The translations under genes were made by a program, and so were the position numbers. This document shows, in pieces, positions 1-10,051 of a stretch of DNA of 64,000 nt. Each line of letters starts with the position of its first letter. The stretch's first letter is position 1. Source of the DNA: Opitutaceae bacterium (GTDB taxonomy: Bacteria > Verrucomicrobiota > Verrucomicrobiia > Opitutales > Opitutaceae); the NCBI GenBank assembly GCA_019634615.1, contig JAHCAZ010000001.1:186001-250000 (forward strand), read 5' to 3'. Below the pieces are notes generated by a model. It was not told where the DNA came from. It searched no databases and saw only the letters and a program-made list of their open reading frames with translations.

Positions 1-185
1 TGAGCGCGACGCAGCTCACGACCTATGGTTTCGGCCTGAACTGGCACCTTTCGCGGTCCGTCCGCACCAACTTCGACGTCTTCCGGAACGAGTTCGACCT
101 CGCGCCCGGCGCCGCACCCGCGGCCAACGCGCTGATCACCGAGGCGGAGACGACCTTCATCACCCGCGTCCAGGTCGCGTTCTGA
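1..185 (+). CDS. C-terminal end of an outer-membrane porin (OprP/phosphate-selective porin type), partial
   Basis: Only the last 60 codons are in the window; the reading frame enters from the left edge and stops at 183-185. The residues show the alternating pattern of beta strands ([18 protein letters not shown], then [11 protein letters not shown]) and end in phenylalanine, the usual BAM recognition signal of outer-membrane barrels. The phrase [15 protein letters not shown] resembles the last strands of phosphate-selective O/P porins. The gene lies 26 bp upstream of the sulfate-binding protein in the same direction, which suggests that it lets sulfate or another oxyanion across the outer membrane. 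The family call rests on a short tail and is only moderately certain. Confidence 0.6.
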   Translation, partial: SATQLTTYGFGLNWHLSRSVRTNFDVFRNEFDLAPGAAPAANALITEAETTFITRVQVAF

Positions 186-211
186 TCACCTCAACTCCAA
201 TCAACCCTGCC

Positions 212-1210
212 ATGAAACTTTCCTCCCTTTTCCTGATCGCGGCGGCCCTGGCGACGGCTGGCGTCGCAGCCGCCAAGAACATCCAGCTCCTCAACGTCTC
301 GTACGACCCGACGCGTGAGCTCTATACCGACTTCAACCGCGCCTTCGCCGCCCACTGGGAAGCGAAGACCGGCGATGTCGTCACCGTGAAGCAATCGCAC
401 GGCGGCTCCGGCAAGCAGGCGCGTTCCGTCATCGACGGCCTGCCGGCCGATGTCGTGACCCTGGCGCTGGCCGGCGACGTGGATGCGCTGCACGCCAACG
501 GTCGCCTGATCCCGGCCGACTGGCAGCAGCGCCTGCCGCACAACTCCGCGCCCTACACCAGCACGATTGTCTTTCTGGTCCGCGCGGGGAACCCGCGTGG
601 CATCAAGGACTGGGACGACCTCGCCAAGCCGGGCGTCTCCGTCATCACGCCGAACCCCAAGACCTCGGGCGGCGCCCAGTGGAACTACCTCGCGGCCTGG
701 GAGTTTGCACGCCGCAAGTTAGGCGGGGACGAGGCCGCAAAGGTGTTCGTGCGCACGCTCTACAAAAACGTGCCGGTGCTCGATTCCGGGGCGCGCGGGT
801 CCACCACGACGTTTGTGCAGCGGGGGATCGGCGATGTGTTCATCTCGTGGGAAAACGAGGCCTTTCTGGCGCTCAAGGAATTCGGACCCGACAAGTTTGA
901 GATCGTGGTGCCCTCGCTCAGCATCCTCGCTGAACCGACGGTCACGGTCGTGGACAAGGTGGTGAAGAAGAAAGGCACGGCGGAAGTCGCCCGAGCCTAC
1001 CTCGAATACCTGTATTCCGAGGAAGGGCAGGATATCGCCGGCCGCCATTTCTACCGCCCGGCGGTCAGCGCGAAGGCCAAGGCGAAATACGCCGCCCAGT
1101 TTCCGCAGGTCGAGCTGTTCACCATCGGTGAGGCGTTTGGCGGCTGGGCGCAGGCGAAGAAGACCCACTTCGCCGATGGCGGCACCTTCGACCAGATTTA
1201 CGCGCCCTAG
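212..1210 (+). CDS. sbp: Periplasmic sulfate-binding protein of an ABC transporter
   Basis: The 332-residue protein has a signal peptide (about 1-21, ending GVAAA) followed by the typical start of mature Sbp/CysP proteins, [13 protein letters not shown]. The ligand-site motif [11 protein letters not shown] is at about 61-71 and [14 protein letters not shown] follows it. Length and motifs match sulfate/thiosulfate-binding proteins throughout. It captures sulfate in the periplasm and delivers it to the CysT/CysW channel encoded directly downstream. The start is the only reasonable ATG before the signal peptide; no strong ribosome-binding site is visible. Confidence 0.95.
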   Translation: MKLSSLFLIAAALATAGVAAAKNIQLLNVSYDPTRELYTDFNRAFAAHWEAKTGDVVTVKQSHGGSGKQARSVIDGLPADVVTLALAGDVDALHANGRLIPADWQQRLPHNSAPYTSTIVFLVRAGNPRGIKDWDDLAKPGVSVITPNPKTSGGAQWNYLAAWEFARRKLGGDEAAKVFVRTLYKNVPVLDSGARGSTTTFVQRGIGDVFISWENEAFLALKEFGPDKFEIVVPSLSILAEPTVTVVDKVVKKKGTAEVARAYLEYLYSEEGQDIAGRHFYRPAVSAKAKAKYAAQFPQVELFTIGEAFGGWAQAKKTHFADGGTFDQIYAP

Positions 1211-1305
1211 CCCCGGGCACATCGATCCCCGCGTTGCCCCATGGACTCGCGAAACACCCTTGGCCGCCCTGCCGATCGACCTTATATCGGGCCAACCTCC
1301 AGCCT

Positions 1306-2217
1306 GTGAGTCTGTCCACGCTCAAGTCCCGCGCCTTCCGTCGCCGCATCCTCCCCGGGTTCGGTCTGTCCCTGGGCTTCACGCTGGCGTATCTCGGCTT
1401 GATCGTCCTGATCCCGTTGTCGGCGGCCTTCATCCGTTCCTCGGGCATGAGCTGGGAGGAGTTTGGAGCGGCCGTGGCCTCGCCCCGGGTCCTGGCCTCG
1501 TACAAGCTGAGCTTCGGCGTGTCGCTGCTGGCGGCGTCCGTGAACGCGTTCTTCGGCTTCATCCTCGCCTGGGTGCTGGTGCGCTACACCTTCCCGGGGC
1601 GCGGCGTGATCGATGCGCTGGTGGACCTGCCGTTTGCGCTGCCGACGGCGGTGGCCGGCATCGCGCTGACGGCCATCTATGCCGGCAACGGCTGGGTGGG
1701 GCAGTGGCTCGAGCCGGCGTGGGCGGCCGGGGTGCGTCACCTGGGCGAGCGGATGCCGGGGATCGACTGGGCGGGCTGGCTCGGCACCAAGCTGGCCTTC
1801 GACCGCGCCGGCGTGTTCATCGCGTTGACCTTCATCGGCCTGCCATTCGTGGTGCGCACGGTGCAGCCGGTGATCGCGGAACTGCAGCCTGAGCTGGAGG
1901 AGGCGGCGGCGACGCTGGGGGCCAACCGCTGGCAGACGATGACGCGCGTCATCCTGCCGGAGCTGATGCCGGCGCTGATCACGGGCTTCGCCCTGGCCTT
2001 CGCGCGGGCGCTCGGGGAGTACGGCTCGGTCGTCTTCATCGCGGGCAACCAGCCCATGCACAGCGAGATCACCCCGCTGCTCATCATCACCAAGCTCGAG
2101 CAATACGACTACCGCGGCGCCACGGCCATCGCCTGCGTCATGCTGGTCGCCTCCTTCGTGCTCCTGCTGCTCATCAACCTGCTCCAGAAATGGAGCCGCC
2201 GCTACCACCAGGTCTGA
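1306..2217 (+). CDS. cysT: Sulfate ABC transporter permease CysT
   Basis: An inner-membrane permease subunit of about 303 residues. The protein begins near [20 protein letters not shown], the standard start of CysT/CysU. It carries the cytoplasmic EAA loop ([20 protein letters not shown]) that docks on the CysA ATPase. I chose the GTG at 1306 because it gives the family's usual N-terminus; a TTG at 1234 would add 24 residues that look non-coding. The gene follows sbp by about 95 bp and is followed by cysW with a 2-bp gap. Confidence 0.9.
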   Translation: MSLSTLKSRAFRRRILPGFGLSLGFTLAYLGLIVLIPLSAAFIRSSGMSWEEFGAAVASPRVLASYKLSFGVSLLAASVNAFFGFILAWVLVRYTFPGRGVIDALVDLPFALPTAVAGIALTAIYAGNGWVGQWLEPAWAAGVRHLGERMPGIDWAGWLGTKLAFDRAGVFIALTFIGLPFVVRTVQPVIAELQPELEEAAATLGANRWQTMTRVILPELMPALITGFALAFARALGEYGSVVFIAGNQPMHSEITPLLIITKLEQYDYRGATAIACVMLVASFVLLLLINLLQKWSRRYHQV

Positions 2218-2219
2218 CC

Positions 2220-3155
2220 ATGGCCGGCCCCACCACAACCTCCCTCGCCGTCAAGTCCGCCCAGGCCGCCGGGCCGCGGACCATCCGCAATCCCTGGTGG
2301 GTGCGGGTGGCGTTCATGACGATCGCGTTCGCCTTCGTGGCCTTTTTCCTGGTGCTGCCGCTGGCCGCGGTCTTCGGCGAGGCGCTGCGCAAGGGCGTGG
2401 GGGCCTTCTTCCTGGCGTTCGCCGACCCCGATGCGTTGAGCGCCATCAAGCTGACGCTGACGACGGCCGCGATCGCGGTGCCGGCCAACCTGGTCTTCGG
2501 CGTCGCGGCCTCCTGGTGCATCGCGAAGTTCGATTTCCGGGGCAAGAGCATCCTCACCACGCTCATCGACCTGCCTTTCGCGGTGTCGCCCGTGATCTCG
2601 GGCCTGATCTACGTGTTGGTTTTCGGCGCGCAGGGCTGGTACGGCCAGTACCTCAACGCCGAGGCCCCGTGGTTCCCGGCGCTGCAGGCCTGGCTGATCG
2701 CGCAGGACTTCAAGATCATCTTTGCGGTGCCCGGCATCGTGCTGGCGACGATCTTCGTGACCTTCCCCTTCGTGGCGCGCGAGCTCATCCCGCTCATGCA
2801 GGCACAGGGCAGCGACGAGGAGTACGCGGCCCTCACGCTCGGGGCCAATGGCTGGCAGACCTTCTGGTACGTGACGTTGCCCAACATCAAGTGGGGCCTG
2901 TTCTACGGCGTCATCCTCTGCAACGCCCGGGCCATGGGCGAGTTCGGCGCCGTCTCGGTCGTGAGCGGGCACATCCGCGGCGAGACCAACACCATGCCGC
3001 TGCACGTCGAGATCCTGTACAACGAATACAACTTCGTCGCGGCCTTCGCCGTGTCCTCGCTGCTGGCGCTGCTCGCGCTCGTGACCCTCGTGCTCAAGAG
3101 CTTCATCGAGTGGCAGCACACCCGCAGTCGCAGCCTGAAAGCTTCCGAGTCATGA
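2220..3155 (+). CDS. cysW: Sulfate ABC transporter permease CysW
   Basis: The second channel subunit of the sulfate importer, about 311 residues, with six predicted membrane segments. The EAA loop reads [20 protein letters not shown], and [19 protein letters not shown] is a strongly conserved CysW signature. The ATG at 2220, just after the cysT stop, is preferred over an in-frame ATG at 2190 inside cysT. The stop overlaps the start of cysA in an ATGA arrangement, indicating translational coupling. Confidence 0.93.
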   Translation: MAGPTTTSLAVKSAQAAGPRTIRNPWWVRVAFMTIAFAFVAFFLVLPLAAVFGEALRKGVGAFFLAFADPDALSAIKLTLTTAAIAVPANLVFGVAASWCIAKFDFRGKSILTTLIDLPFAVSPVISGLIYVLVFGAQGWYGQYLNAEAPWFPALQAWLIAQDFKIIFAVPGIVLATIFVTFPFVARELIPLMQAQGSDEEYAALTLGANGWQTFWYVTLPNIKWGLFYGVILCNARAMGEFGAVSVVSGHIRGETNTMPLHVEILYNEYNFVAAFAVSSLLALLALVTLVLKSFIEWQHTRSRSLKASES

Positions 3156-4207
3156 GCATCACCGCCACCCAGATCCGCAAGACCTTCGGCTCGTTCACCG
3201 CGCTCGACGGGGTCAGCCTCAACGTCGAACGCGGCAAGCTCGTCGCCCTGCTCGGTCCCTCGGGCTCGGGTAAGACGACGCTCCTGCGCATCATCGCGGG
3301 CCTGGAGTATGCCGACTCCGGCAGCGGTCGCATCCTGTTCCACAACGAGGACGTCACCGACCTCGCGGCCGGCAAGCGCCGGGTGGGCTTTGTCTTCCAG
3401 CATTACGCGCTGTTCCGGCACATGACGGTGACGGAGAACGTGGCCTTCGGCCTGAAGGTCCGCGGGCGCCGCGAGCGGCCGTCCGCGGCCGAGATCGGCG
3501 AGCGCGTCCGGAAGCTCCTCAAGCTCGTCCAGCTCGAGAGCTACGGGAACCGGTTTCCGCACCAGCTCTCGGGCGGCCAGCGCCAGCGCATCGCCCTCGC
3601 CCGGGCGCTCGCGGTGGAGCCGAAGGTGCTGCTGCTCGATGAACCCTTTGGCGCCCTTGACGCGAAGGTGCGCAAGGAGCTCCGCCGCTGGCTCCGGCAG
3701 TTTCACGATGAGATCGGGCTGACCACGGTGTTCGTGACCCACGACCAGGAGGAGGCGCTCGAGATCGCCGACCAGGTGGTGATCATGAACCAAGCGCGTA
3801 TCGAGCAGGTCGGCACCCCTCAGGAGGTGTACGATCGTCCGTCCACGCCCTTTGTCTACCAGTTCCTCGGCAACGTGAACGTGCTGCGCGCCCAGGCCAT
3901 GGCCGGGGCCGGGGCGTTCGTGTCCTCGCCGGCGACGATGGAGCAGGACGGACAGGTCTTTGTGCGGCCGCACGATATCGAGATCGTCCGGGACCGCCCC
4001 GGGGAGGCGGGCAGCCTCGCGGTCGTCCGCTACATCCACGCAGCGGGCCCCCAGGCGCGGCTCACCCTTGAGCAGGTGCAGAGCCGGGATACGGTCGAGG
4101 TGGAGATCTCCCGGGCCGAACTCCGGCGCCTGGCGCTGCAGCTGAGCGACCTCGTGCGCTTCCGCCTGCGCCGCGGGCACTCGTTCGGCGAGGATTACTC
4201 CATCTAG
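3152..4207 (+). CDS. cysA: Sulfate ABC transporter ATP-binding protein CysA
   Basis: The 351-residue ATPase energises sulfate import through CysT/CysW. The Walker A motif GPSGSGKTT is at about 35-43, the ABC signature LSGGQ at 139-143, Walker B LLLDEP at 160-165 and the switch histidine (THD) at 197. The C-terminal 120 residues form the TOBE-like regulatory domain usual in CysA. Its ATG overlaps the cysW stop. It ends 13 bp before the convergent SLC13-type gene, with no obvious terminator between them. Confidence 0.95.
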   Translation: MSITATQIRKTFGSFTALDGVSLNVERGKLVALLGPSGSGKTTLLRIIAGLEYADSGSGRILFHNEDVTDLAAGKRRVGFVFQHYALFRHMTVTENVAFGLKVRGRRERPSAAEIGERVRKLLKLVQLESYGNRFPHQLSGGQRQRIALARALAVEPKVLLLDEPFGALDAKVRKELRRWLRQFHDEIGLTTVFVTHDQEEALEIADQVVIMNQARIEQVGTPQEVYDRPSTPFVYQFLGNVNVLRAQAMAGAGAFVSSPATMEQDGQVFVRPHDIEIVRDRPGEAGSLAVVRYIHAAGPQARLTLEQVQSRDTVEVEISRAELRRLALQLSDLVRFRLRRGHSFGEDYSI

Positions 4208-4220
4208 CGCCGAGGGCGGC

Positions 4221-6017
4221 TCAGAAGGGCCAGACCCGCGGGATGACGACCAGGGCGGTGACGAAGCAGAGGGCGTTCAACGGCACGCCGATGCGGACGA
4301 AGTCGCTGAAGCGGTAGCCGCCGACGCCGTAGACGTAGGTGTTGGTCTGGTAGCCGATCGGCGTGGCAAACGAGGCGGACGCGGCGAAGGCGACCGCGAC
4401 GATGAAGGGCATGGCGCTCATGCCGAGTTCGCCGGCGACGCCGAGGGCGATGGGCGCCATCAGGGCGGCGACCGCGTTGTTGGACAGGATCTCCGTCAGG
4501 AACGTCGTGAGGAGATAGATCGCCGCCAGCATGACGATGCCCTTGTGCGCGTCGGGAATGAAATGACGGACCCCGTCGACGGCGTTGCCCGCCAGCCAGG
4601 CGGCGGCGCCCGTCTGTTCCATCGCCAGGCCCATGGCGAGCATGCCGTAGATCAGGAACAGGATATTCCACTCGATGGCGGCGTAGGCCTCGTTGGTCTT
4701 CAGGCAGCCGGTCACGCACACGATGATGCAGCCGGCCAGGGCGCCGATCTCGATGGGGACGAGCTCGAGCGCGGCCGTGGTGACGACGGCCGCGATGACG
4801 CCCACGACGAGGGCGATCTTGCCCAGTTGCGGCTTGGCCGGGACCCGGGCCCGGTCGAAAAACATGAAGTCGCTGGAATTGGCCGCGGCATCGAGCGCCT
4901 GGTCCGTGCCCATGAGGAGCAGCACATCGCCGCCCACGATCGTTAGGTCCTCGAGCTTCTCCTGCACGTTGCGGCCCTGGCGGTGCACGGCGAGGACCAC
5001 CATGCGATAACGCTGGCGGAAATTCATCTCGCGGATCGAGTGACCGACGAGTTCGGAGTGGGGGGTGACCACCGCCTCGACCAGCGAGCCCTCGTGGGCG
5101 GCGATCTGCTCGAGCCCAAGGTTGAGCTCGGCCACCAGGTCGACGCCGGCGGTACGCCGGGTGTGCACGATGCCGGTCATGCGGCAGGCCATGATGATGC
5201 GGTCGCCGGCCTTCAGGCGCACCTCGGCGGGCGCCAGATAGAGCGCGACGCCGTCGCGCACGATCTCCAGGACGCGGATACCGCGTTGGCGGGTGAGACC
5301 GGCCTCGGCCAGCGTCTTGCCGATGACGGGCGAGTCGGGTTGGACGAACGCCTCGGTGATGTATTCGCGGCGCTCCTCCTCCGAGAGGATGGACGTCAGC
5401 ATCTGGCGCACCGGCAGGAGACGGTTGCCCAGCAAGGCCAGGTAGACCGCGCCGATCAGCGCGGCGGGCAGGCCGAGCCAGCCGAGTTCGAACATCGAGA
5501 AACCGGGCAGACCGCGGGAGGTGATGATGCCGTTTACGACCAGATTGGTGCTCGTGCCGACGAGCGTGCAGGTGCCGCCGAATACGGCCGCGAACGACAG
5601 CGGTATCAGCAGCTTGGAGGGCGAGAGCTGCATGGTGCGCGCGAGCTTGAGCACGACCGGCAGGAAAACGACGACGACGGGCGTATTGTTGATGAAGGCG
5701 GAGATCGCGGCGACGAGGATGAACAGCGCGAGGATGACCAAGGCGTAGGGCCAGCGGGCCGAGCGCTCGACGAGGGCGGAGAGCCGGTCGACGGCACCGC
5801 ATTTCACCAGGGCGGCGCTGAGCACGAACATGGCGCCGACGGTCAGCGGGGCGGGGTTGGCGAAGACCGAGAGCGCCTCCTTGGTGGTCAGCAAGCCGGT
5901 CGCAATGAGCACGACGAGGAGCCCGAGGGCGGTGATGTCGGGCGGGAAGCGCTCCCAGACGAAACAAAGCAGGACGCCGACCAGCAGCAGGAAGGCGATG
6001 GCGATGTCCCAGGTCAT
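4221..6017 (-). CDS. SLC13/DASS-type sodium:anion symporter with two TrkA-C (RCK_C) domains
   Basis: The 598-residue membrane protein has an N-terminal helix bundle (about 1-200) and a C-terminal bundle (about 390-598). Between them are two RCK_C-like domains, recognisable from GKTLAEAGLTRQRGIRVLEI and VGHSIREMNFRQRYRMVVLA. The conserved SNT-type turns of the family are visible in INNTPVVVVFLP and VGTSTNLVVNGI near the N-terminus and in ILSNNAVAALMAP near the C-terminus. Homologues transport sulfate, dicarboxylates or phosphate. Facing the sulfate ABC operon tail to tail makes sulfate the likeliest substrate here, but that is inference from position. Confidence 0.85.
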   Translation of the reverse strand: MTWDIAIAFLLLVGVLLCFVWERFPPDITALGLLVVLIATGLLTTKEALSVFANPAPLTVGAMFVLSAALVKCGAVDRLSALVERSARWPYALVILALFILVAAISAFINNTPVVVVFLPVVLKLARTMQLSPSKLLIPLSFAAVFGGTCTLVGTSTNLVVNGIITSRGLPGFSMFELGWLGLPAALIGAVYLALLGNRLLPVRQMLTSILSEEERREYITEAFVQPDSPVIGKTLAEAGLTRQRGIRVLEIVRDGVALYLAPAEVRLKAGDRIIMACRMTGIVHTRRTAGVDLVAELNLGLEQIAAHEGSLVEAVVTPHSELVGHSIREMNFRQRYRMVVLAVHRQGRNVQEKLEDLTIVGGDVLLLMGTDQALDAAANSSDFMFFDRARVPAKPQLGKIALVVGVIAAVVTTAALELVPIEIGALAGCIIVCVTGCLKTNEAYAAIEWNILFLIYGMLAMGLAMEQTGAAAWLAGNAVDGVRHFIPDAHKGIVMLAAIYLLTTFLTEILSNNAVAALMAPIALGVAGELGMSAMPFIVAVAFAASASFATPIGYQTNTYVYGVGGYRFSDFVRIGVPLNALCFVTALVVIPRVWPF

Positions 6018-6068
6018 GGCCTGCGTTTTTGGCGGACGAACGTGGCGGCTCCGAGCAAAAATCCCGGA

Positions 6069-6860
6069 CTAGCTGCGCTTGCCCTCGTTCTGCTTGAACC
6101 AACGGTAGAAGCTCACCCCGATGGCGGTGACGGCGACCATGAGGCCGCCGAGCTTCATCATCGTGCCGGCCAGGAGCTGGTCCTCGCCGGCGGTGAAGTC
6201 GGCGATCACCCGCGGGGCGAACTCGTAGGTCGGGTAAAGGATGTCGGTGGAGAACGTGATGTACGCGAACAGCGGGGTCATGCCGATGACGACGCCGAGT
6301 TGATAGAGCATCTGGCTGGCGTAGCTGATGCGGGGCAGGACCTGGGACGGGCTGAGCTGCGGCCACCAGTAGAACAGGGAGGCGGTGAAAAACATCAGGT
6401 GCTCGAGCACGTGGACGAGCTTGTCCTGCAGGGCCCAGTCGTAGAGCGCCGGGGCGTGCCAGACCCCGATTGTCACGGTGTAGATCACGCCGCAGATGAC
6501 CGGATGGGCGAGCACGCGCAGCGCCGGGCGCAGCGCGGGTCGGCTGAGGACGCCGTCAATCATCCACGCGGGCAGCCCGAGGAGAAACAGAATCGCGGCG
6601 GGGTAGGCCAGCAACTGGTGCTGGAGCATGTGGGCGCTGAAGAGGAAGCGTTCGCCGATCTGGTCGAGGGGGGAACCAACGGCCAGGTAGAAGATCACCA
6701 GGGCGGCGTAGAACTTGATGGCCGCACCGCGCGGGAAGGCGGTGCCGGCGGGAGCGAGGCGTGGACGCAGCGGGCCGGCAAGGATGGCGTAGAGCCAGCC
6801 GAGGAAGATCAGGCCGCCGACGAGGTAGGGCTCGTTGTGCCAGTGACGCCATTCGATCAT
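6069..6860 (-). CDS. ctaG: Cytochrome c oxidase assembly protein CtaG (caa3 type)
   Basis: About 263 residues with seven or so hydrophobic helices. Family hallmarks include FSAHMLQHQLLAYPAAILFLLGLPAW, LEHLMFFTASLFYWWPQ and several membrane histidines (HMLQHQ, LEHLMF). CtaG proteins of this type are needed for copper-dependent maturation of caa3 oxidases. I chose the ATG at 6860 (MIEWRHWHNEP); the frame stays open upstream but would run towards coxD. It is the last gene of the coxBACD run. Confidence 0.85.
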   Translation of the reverse strand: MIEWRHWHNEPYLVGGLIFLGWLYAILAGPLRPRLAPAGTAFPRGAAIKFYAALVIFYLAVGSPLDQIGERFLFSAHMLQHQLLAYPAAILFLLGLPAWMIDGVLSRPALRPALRVLAHPVICGVIYTVTIGVWHAPALYDWALQDKLVHVLEHLMFFTASLFYWWPQLSPSQVLPRISYASQMLYQLGVVIGMTPLFAYITFSTDILYPTYEFAPRVIADFTAGEDQLLAGTMMKLGGLMVAVTAIGVSFYRWFKQNEGKRS

Positions 6861-6921
6861 GGCCAAAGAAAAGGCGGCCCGAAGGCCGCCGTAAATCACC
6901 AAGATGCCTTCGAAGGCGAAC

Positions 6922-7263
6922 TCAGCCGAGCGAGGTCAGTGGGAAACTGTCCTTGACGGCGAAGAGGGCGATCAGTGCCCAGACGGTGCCGCCGGCCAGC
7001 ACGAGCCCGATGAAAAACAGGATCGTGCAGAACGGTTTGTCCCACCGCAGGTGCATGAAGTAAAAGATGACGAAGAGGAACTTGACCGCGGAGAGCACCA
7101 CGAGGCTGGTGATGATCAGCCATTTGGCGAAGGGGATGAAGATGGCCACGATCTCCACGCCGGTGATGACGGCGAGGAGCATGGCGATCTGCACGTAGAT
7201 CTGGAACTTGCTGTCGTCGTGCCCGTGGTGGTCGTGGGCGACGGTGGCGGTGGAGGCGCTCAT
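6922..7263 (-). CDS. coxD: Cytochrome c oxidase subunit IV (small caa3 subunit)
   Basis: The 113-residue protein has a His/Asp-rich cytosolic N-terminus (HDHHGHDD) followed by three hydrophobic helices. The conserved sequence KFLFVIFYFMHLRWD is typical of prokaryotic subunit IV (CtaF/COX4_pro). It stabilises the oxidase core rather than binding cofactors. It starts 8 bp after coxC ends. Confidence 0.88.
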   Translation of the reverse strand: MSASTATVAHDHHGHDDSKFQIYVQIAMLLAVITGVEIVAIFIPFAKWLIITSLVVLSAVKFLFVIFYFMHLRWDKPFCTILFFIGLVLAGGTVWALIALFAVKDSFPLTSLG

Positions 7264-7271
7264 GGTGGGTA

Positions 7272-8117
7272 TCAGAGGTATTCGAGCAGGTAGACGGCCG
7301 TGAAGATCACGATCCAGACAATGTCGACGAAGTGCCAGTAGAGACCCATCGACTCGACGTCGACGGCGTTGGCCTCACCGAAGGCGACGGCGCCACGCGG
7401 GCGGGCGAAGTGGAAGGCCGCCGCCAGCGAGAGGGCGAAGCCGATCAGCATCCCGAAGTGCTCGCTGAAGAAGACGCCGAGGCCGGCGCCCTGCTGGAGG
7501 ACGTGCACGAGGCCGAGAACGGCGAACATCAGGAACACCACGACGCCGATGACGGCCGCGACGTGGAGCACATTGCGGAAAAACCAGCCGCGGTCCTGGG
7601 CGGTATTGGCCGGCATGAACGAACGCACGTACATCATGATCAGCCAGAGCACGCCGATGGCGACGTGGGTGCCGTGGGTGCCGGTGAGGGTGTAGAACGT
7701 CGAGCCGAAGAGGCTGTTCGTGAGGGTGAGGTTCTTGGCCTTCACGAAGTGGTCGAACTCATAGACCTGGCAGCCGAGGAAGATCGCGCCGAAGAAGATG
7801 GTCGTGAGGAGCGACCAACGCATGCTCTTGAGGTTGCCCTTCTGGATGGCGTTCACCGCCAGGGCCATCATGAGCGACGACATGAGCAAGATGAACGTCG
7901 AGAACGACGTAAGCTCGATCGAGAAGATCTGCGTGACCACGGGCGCACCCGGGGGTGGGTGCAGGCGGTACACCAGGTGGGTGGCGATCAGCGTGCCGAA
8001 GAACATGCAGTCCGACGCCAGAAACGCCCACATGAGGAGTTTCTTGTTCGGAATGCCGGTCGACGTCGTGTGATCGTGATGATGATCGATGGTCGCGGTG
8101 GCGCCGTGGCTGCTCAT
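7272..8117 (-). CDS. coxC: Cytochrome c oxidase subunit III
   Basis: About 281 residues, starting from the ATG at 8117 (MSSHGATATIDHHHDHTT) that overlaps the coxA stop by 4 bp. The motifs SDCMFFGTLIATHLVYR, GTHGTHVAIGVLW and YWHFVDIVWIVIFTAVYLLEYL at the C-terminus are diagnostic for subunit III. The frame stays open upstream into coxA, but that stretch is a shadow of coxA. Confidence 0.93.
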   Translation of the reverse strand: MSSHGATATIDHHHDHTTSTGIPNKKLLMWAFLASDCMFFGTLIATHLVYRLHPPPGAPVVTQIFSIELTSFSTFILLMSSLMMALAVNAIQKGNLKSMRWSLLTTIFFGAIFLGCQVYEFDHFVKAKNLTLTNSLFGSTFYTLTGTHGTHVAIGVLWLIMMYVRSFMPANTAQDRGWFFRNVLHVAAVIGVVVFLMFAVLGLVHVLQQGAGLGVFFSEHFGMLIGFALSLAAAFHFARPRGAVAFGEANAVDVESMGLYWHFVDIVWIVIFTAVYLLEYL

Positions 8118-10042
8118 TTGTGAGAATCCTCCTGATCGGCTTGGATGTGGTAACCCTCGTTGCCTTCCATGGCCCAGAGATAGATGCCGGCCAGCATCAC
8201 CGCGGCGCCGGCCAGGGCGACGGGCAGCTTGTGGCCGTGGTCGACGACCGAGACGCCGATGGCACCAATGAGGATGCCGATGCTGGTGACCAGCGGGTAA
8301 ACCGACTGGAAGGGCATGTGGATGCCGCCGTGGGCGGCGTCTTCCTTGGCGTGCGCGGCCTTCTCCTTCGCGATCTCCTCCTGGTGGTGCTTCTCGTACC
8401 ACCAGGCGTCACGGGCATGCACGGTCGGGATGACGGCGAAATTGTACTCCGGCGGCGGATTCGGGATCGACCATTCGAGGGTGCGGCCGTCCCAGTAATC
8501 GCGCTTCACCCGCTCGCCCTTGGCGTAGGTGTAGATCATCACGATGAAGTAGATGAGGACGCCGATGCCCAGGATGAAGGCGCCCACGGTCGCGATGAAG
8601 TTGGGCGTGTTCCAGCCGAGGTTGGCATCGTAGGTGAACGTGCGGCGCGGCATGCCGTTCAGCCCGAGGAAATGCATCGGGAAGAACGTGATGTTGAAGC
8701 CGGCGAAGATGATCCAGAAGGAGAGCTTGCCCCAGAACTCGCTGACCTTGCGGCCGAACATGAGGGGGAACCAGTAGTGGATGCCGGCGAGCAGCGCGAA
8801 GAGGGAGCCGCCGATGAGCACGTAGTGGAAGTGGGCGATGACGAAGTAGCTGTCCTGCTGCTGGGCGTCGGCCGGGGCGGCGGCGTGCATGACGCCGGAG
8901 AAACCGCCCATCATGAACATCCAGACGAAGCCGAGGGCGAACATCATGGGCGTGCTCATCTTGAGGTGTCCGCCCCAGATGGTGCCGATCCAGTTGAAGA
9001 TCTTCACGCCCGTGGGCACCGCGATCGCCATGGTGGCAAGGGAGAAGGCCGCCGTGGCGACGGTGCCCATGCCCGTGGTGAACATGTGGTGGCTCCACAC
9101 CGAGAAGCCGAGGAAGCCGATGCAGGCGCCGGAGAAGACGACAATCGGATAACCGAAGAGGGGCTTGCGCGAGAAGGTCGGGAGGATCTCCGAGATGATG
9201 CCCATGGCGGGCAAGATGAGGATGTACACCTCGGGGTGGCCGAACACCCAGAAGAGGTGCTGCCAGAGCACGGGCATGCCGCCGTTGGAGACCTCGAAGA
9301 AGTTGGTGCCGAACAGGCGGTCCATCATCAGCTCGACCAGGGCGATGGTGATCGCGGGGAAGGAGAGGATGATGAGGAAGGCCGTGACGAGGGTCATCCA
9401 GGAGAAGACCGGCACGCGCATCATCGTCATGCCCGGGGCGCGGAGGTTGATGATCGTGACGATGAAGTTCAGCGAGGCGGCGATGGACGCGACGCCGAGG
9501 AGCTGGAGGCCCATGACCCACATGTCGATCGAGTGGTCGGCGCTGAAGGTCTTGGAGGTGAGCGGGGCGTAGCCGAACCAGCCGCCGTCCGGCGGACCGT
9601 CCTGCATGAACCAGCCGAGATTGATGATGATCGCGCCGGCGACGAAGGTCCACAGCGAGAACGCGTTCAACCGCGGGAAAGCCACGTCACGCGCGCCGAT
9701 CTGCAGCGGCATGATGTAATTGAAGAACGCGGCCGAGAGCGGCATGACGGCGAGGAAGATCATCGTCGTGCCGTGCATCGTGAACATCGTGTTGTACTGC
9801 GCAGCGGTGAGGATGTCGTTGTTCGGCACCGCGAGCTGCAGGCGGATAAGGAGCGCTTCGACGCCGCCGACCAGGAAGAAGAAGAGGGCGAAGATGCCGT
9901 AGAGGAAGCCGATCTTCTTGTGGTCCACCGTCGTGAGCCAGCTCATCAGGCCGGACTTGGCGGTGGGGCGCCAGAAGACGGCCGCCTTGGTCGGCGCGGG
10001 GGCCTCGTGAGGGGTGAAGTGAGACTTAACCGTTGCGTCCAT
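8114..10042 (-). CDS. coxA: Cytochrome c oxidase subunit I
   Basis: The 642-residue catalytic subunit of the proton-pumping terminal oxidase. The low-spin heme ligand lies in MFTMHGTTMIF, the CuB ligand and cross-linked Tyr in FGHPEVYILILP, the further CuB histidines in SVWSHHMFTTGM, and the high-spin heme ligand region in VIAHFHYVLIGGSLFAL. The C-terminal extension (about 550-642) with extra helices is common in caa3-type enzymes. It follows coxB by 9 bp and overlaps coxC. Confidence 0.97.
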   Translation of the reverse strand: MDATVKSHFTPHEAPAPTKAAVFWRPTAKSGLMSWLTTVDHKKIGFLYGIFALFFFLVGGVEALLIRLQLAVPNNDILTAAQYNTMFTMHGTTMIFLAVMPLSAAFFNYIMPLQIGARDVAFPRLNAFSLWTFVAGAIIINLGWFMQDGPPDGGWFGYAPLTSKTFSADHSIDMWVMGLQLLGVASIAASLNFIVTIINLRAPGMTMMRVPVFSWMTLVTAFLIILSFPAITIALVELMMDRLFGTNFFEVSNGGMPVLWQHLFWVFGHPEVYILILPAMGIISEILPTFSRKPLFGYPIVVFSGACIGFLGFSVWSHHMFTTGMGTVATAAFSLATMAIAVPTGVKIFNWIGTIWGGHLKMSTPMMFALGFVWMFMMGGFSGVMHAAAPADAQQQDSYFVIAHFHYVLIGGSLFALLAGIHYWFPLMFGRKVSEFWGKLSFWIIFAGFNITFFPMHFLGLNGMPRRTFTYDANLGWNTPNFIATVGAFILGIGVLIYFIVMIYTYAKGERVKRDYWDGRTLEWSIPNPPPEYNFAVIPTVHARDAWWYEKHHQEEIAKEKAAHAKEDAAHGGIHMPFQSVYPLVTSIGILIGAIGVSVVDHGHKLPVALAGAAVMLAGIYLWAMEGNEGYHIQADQEDSHK

Positions 10043-10051
10043 GATTTTAGA

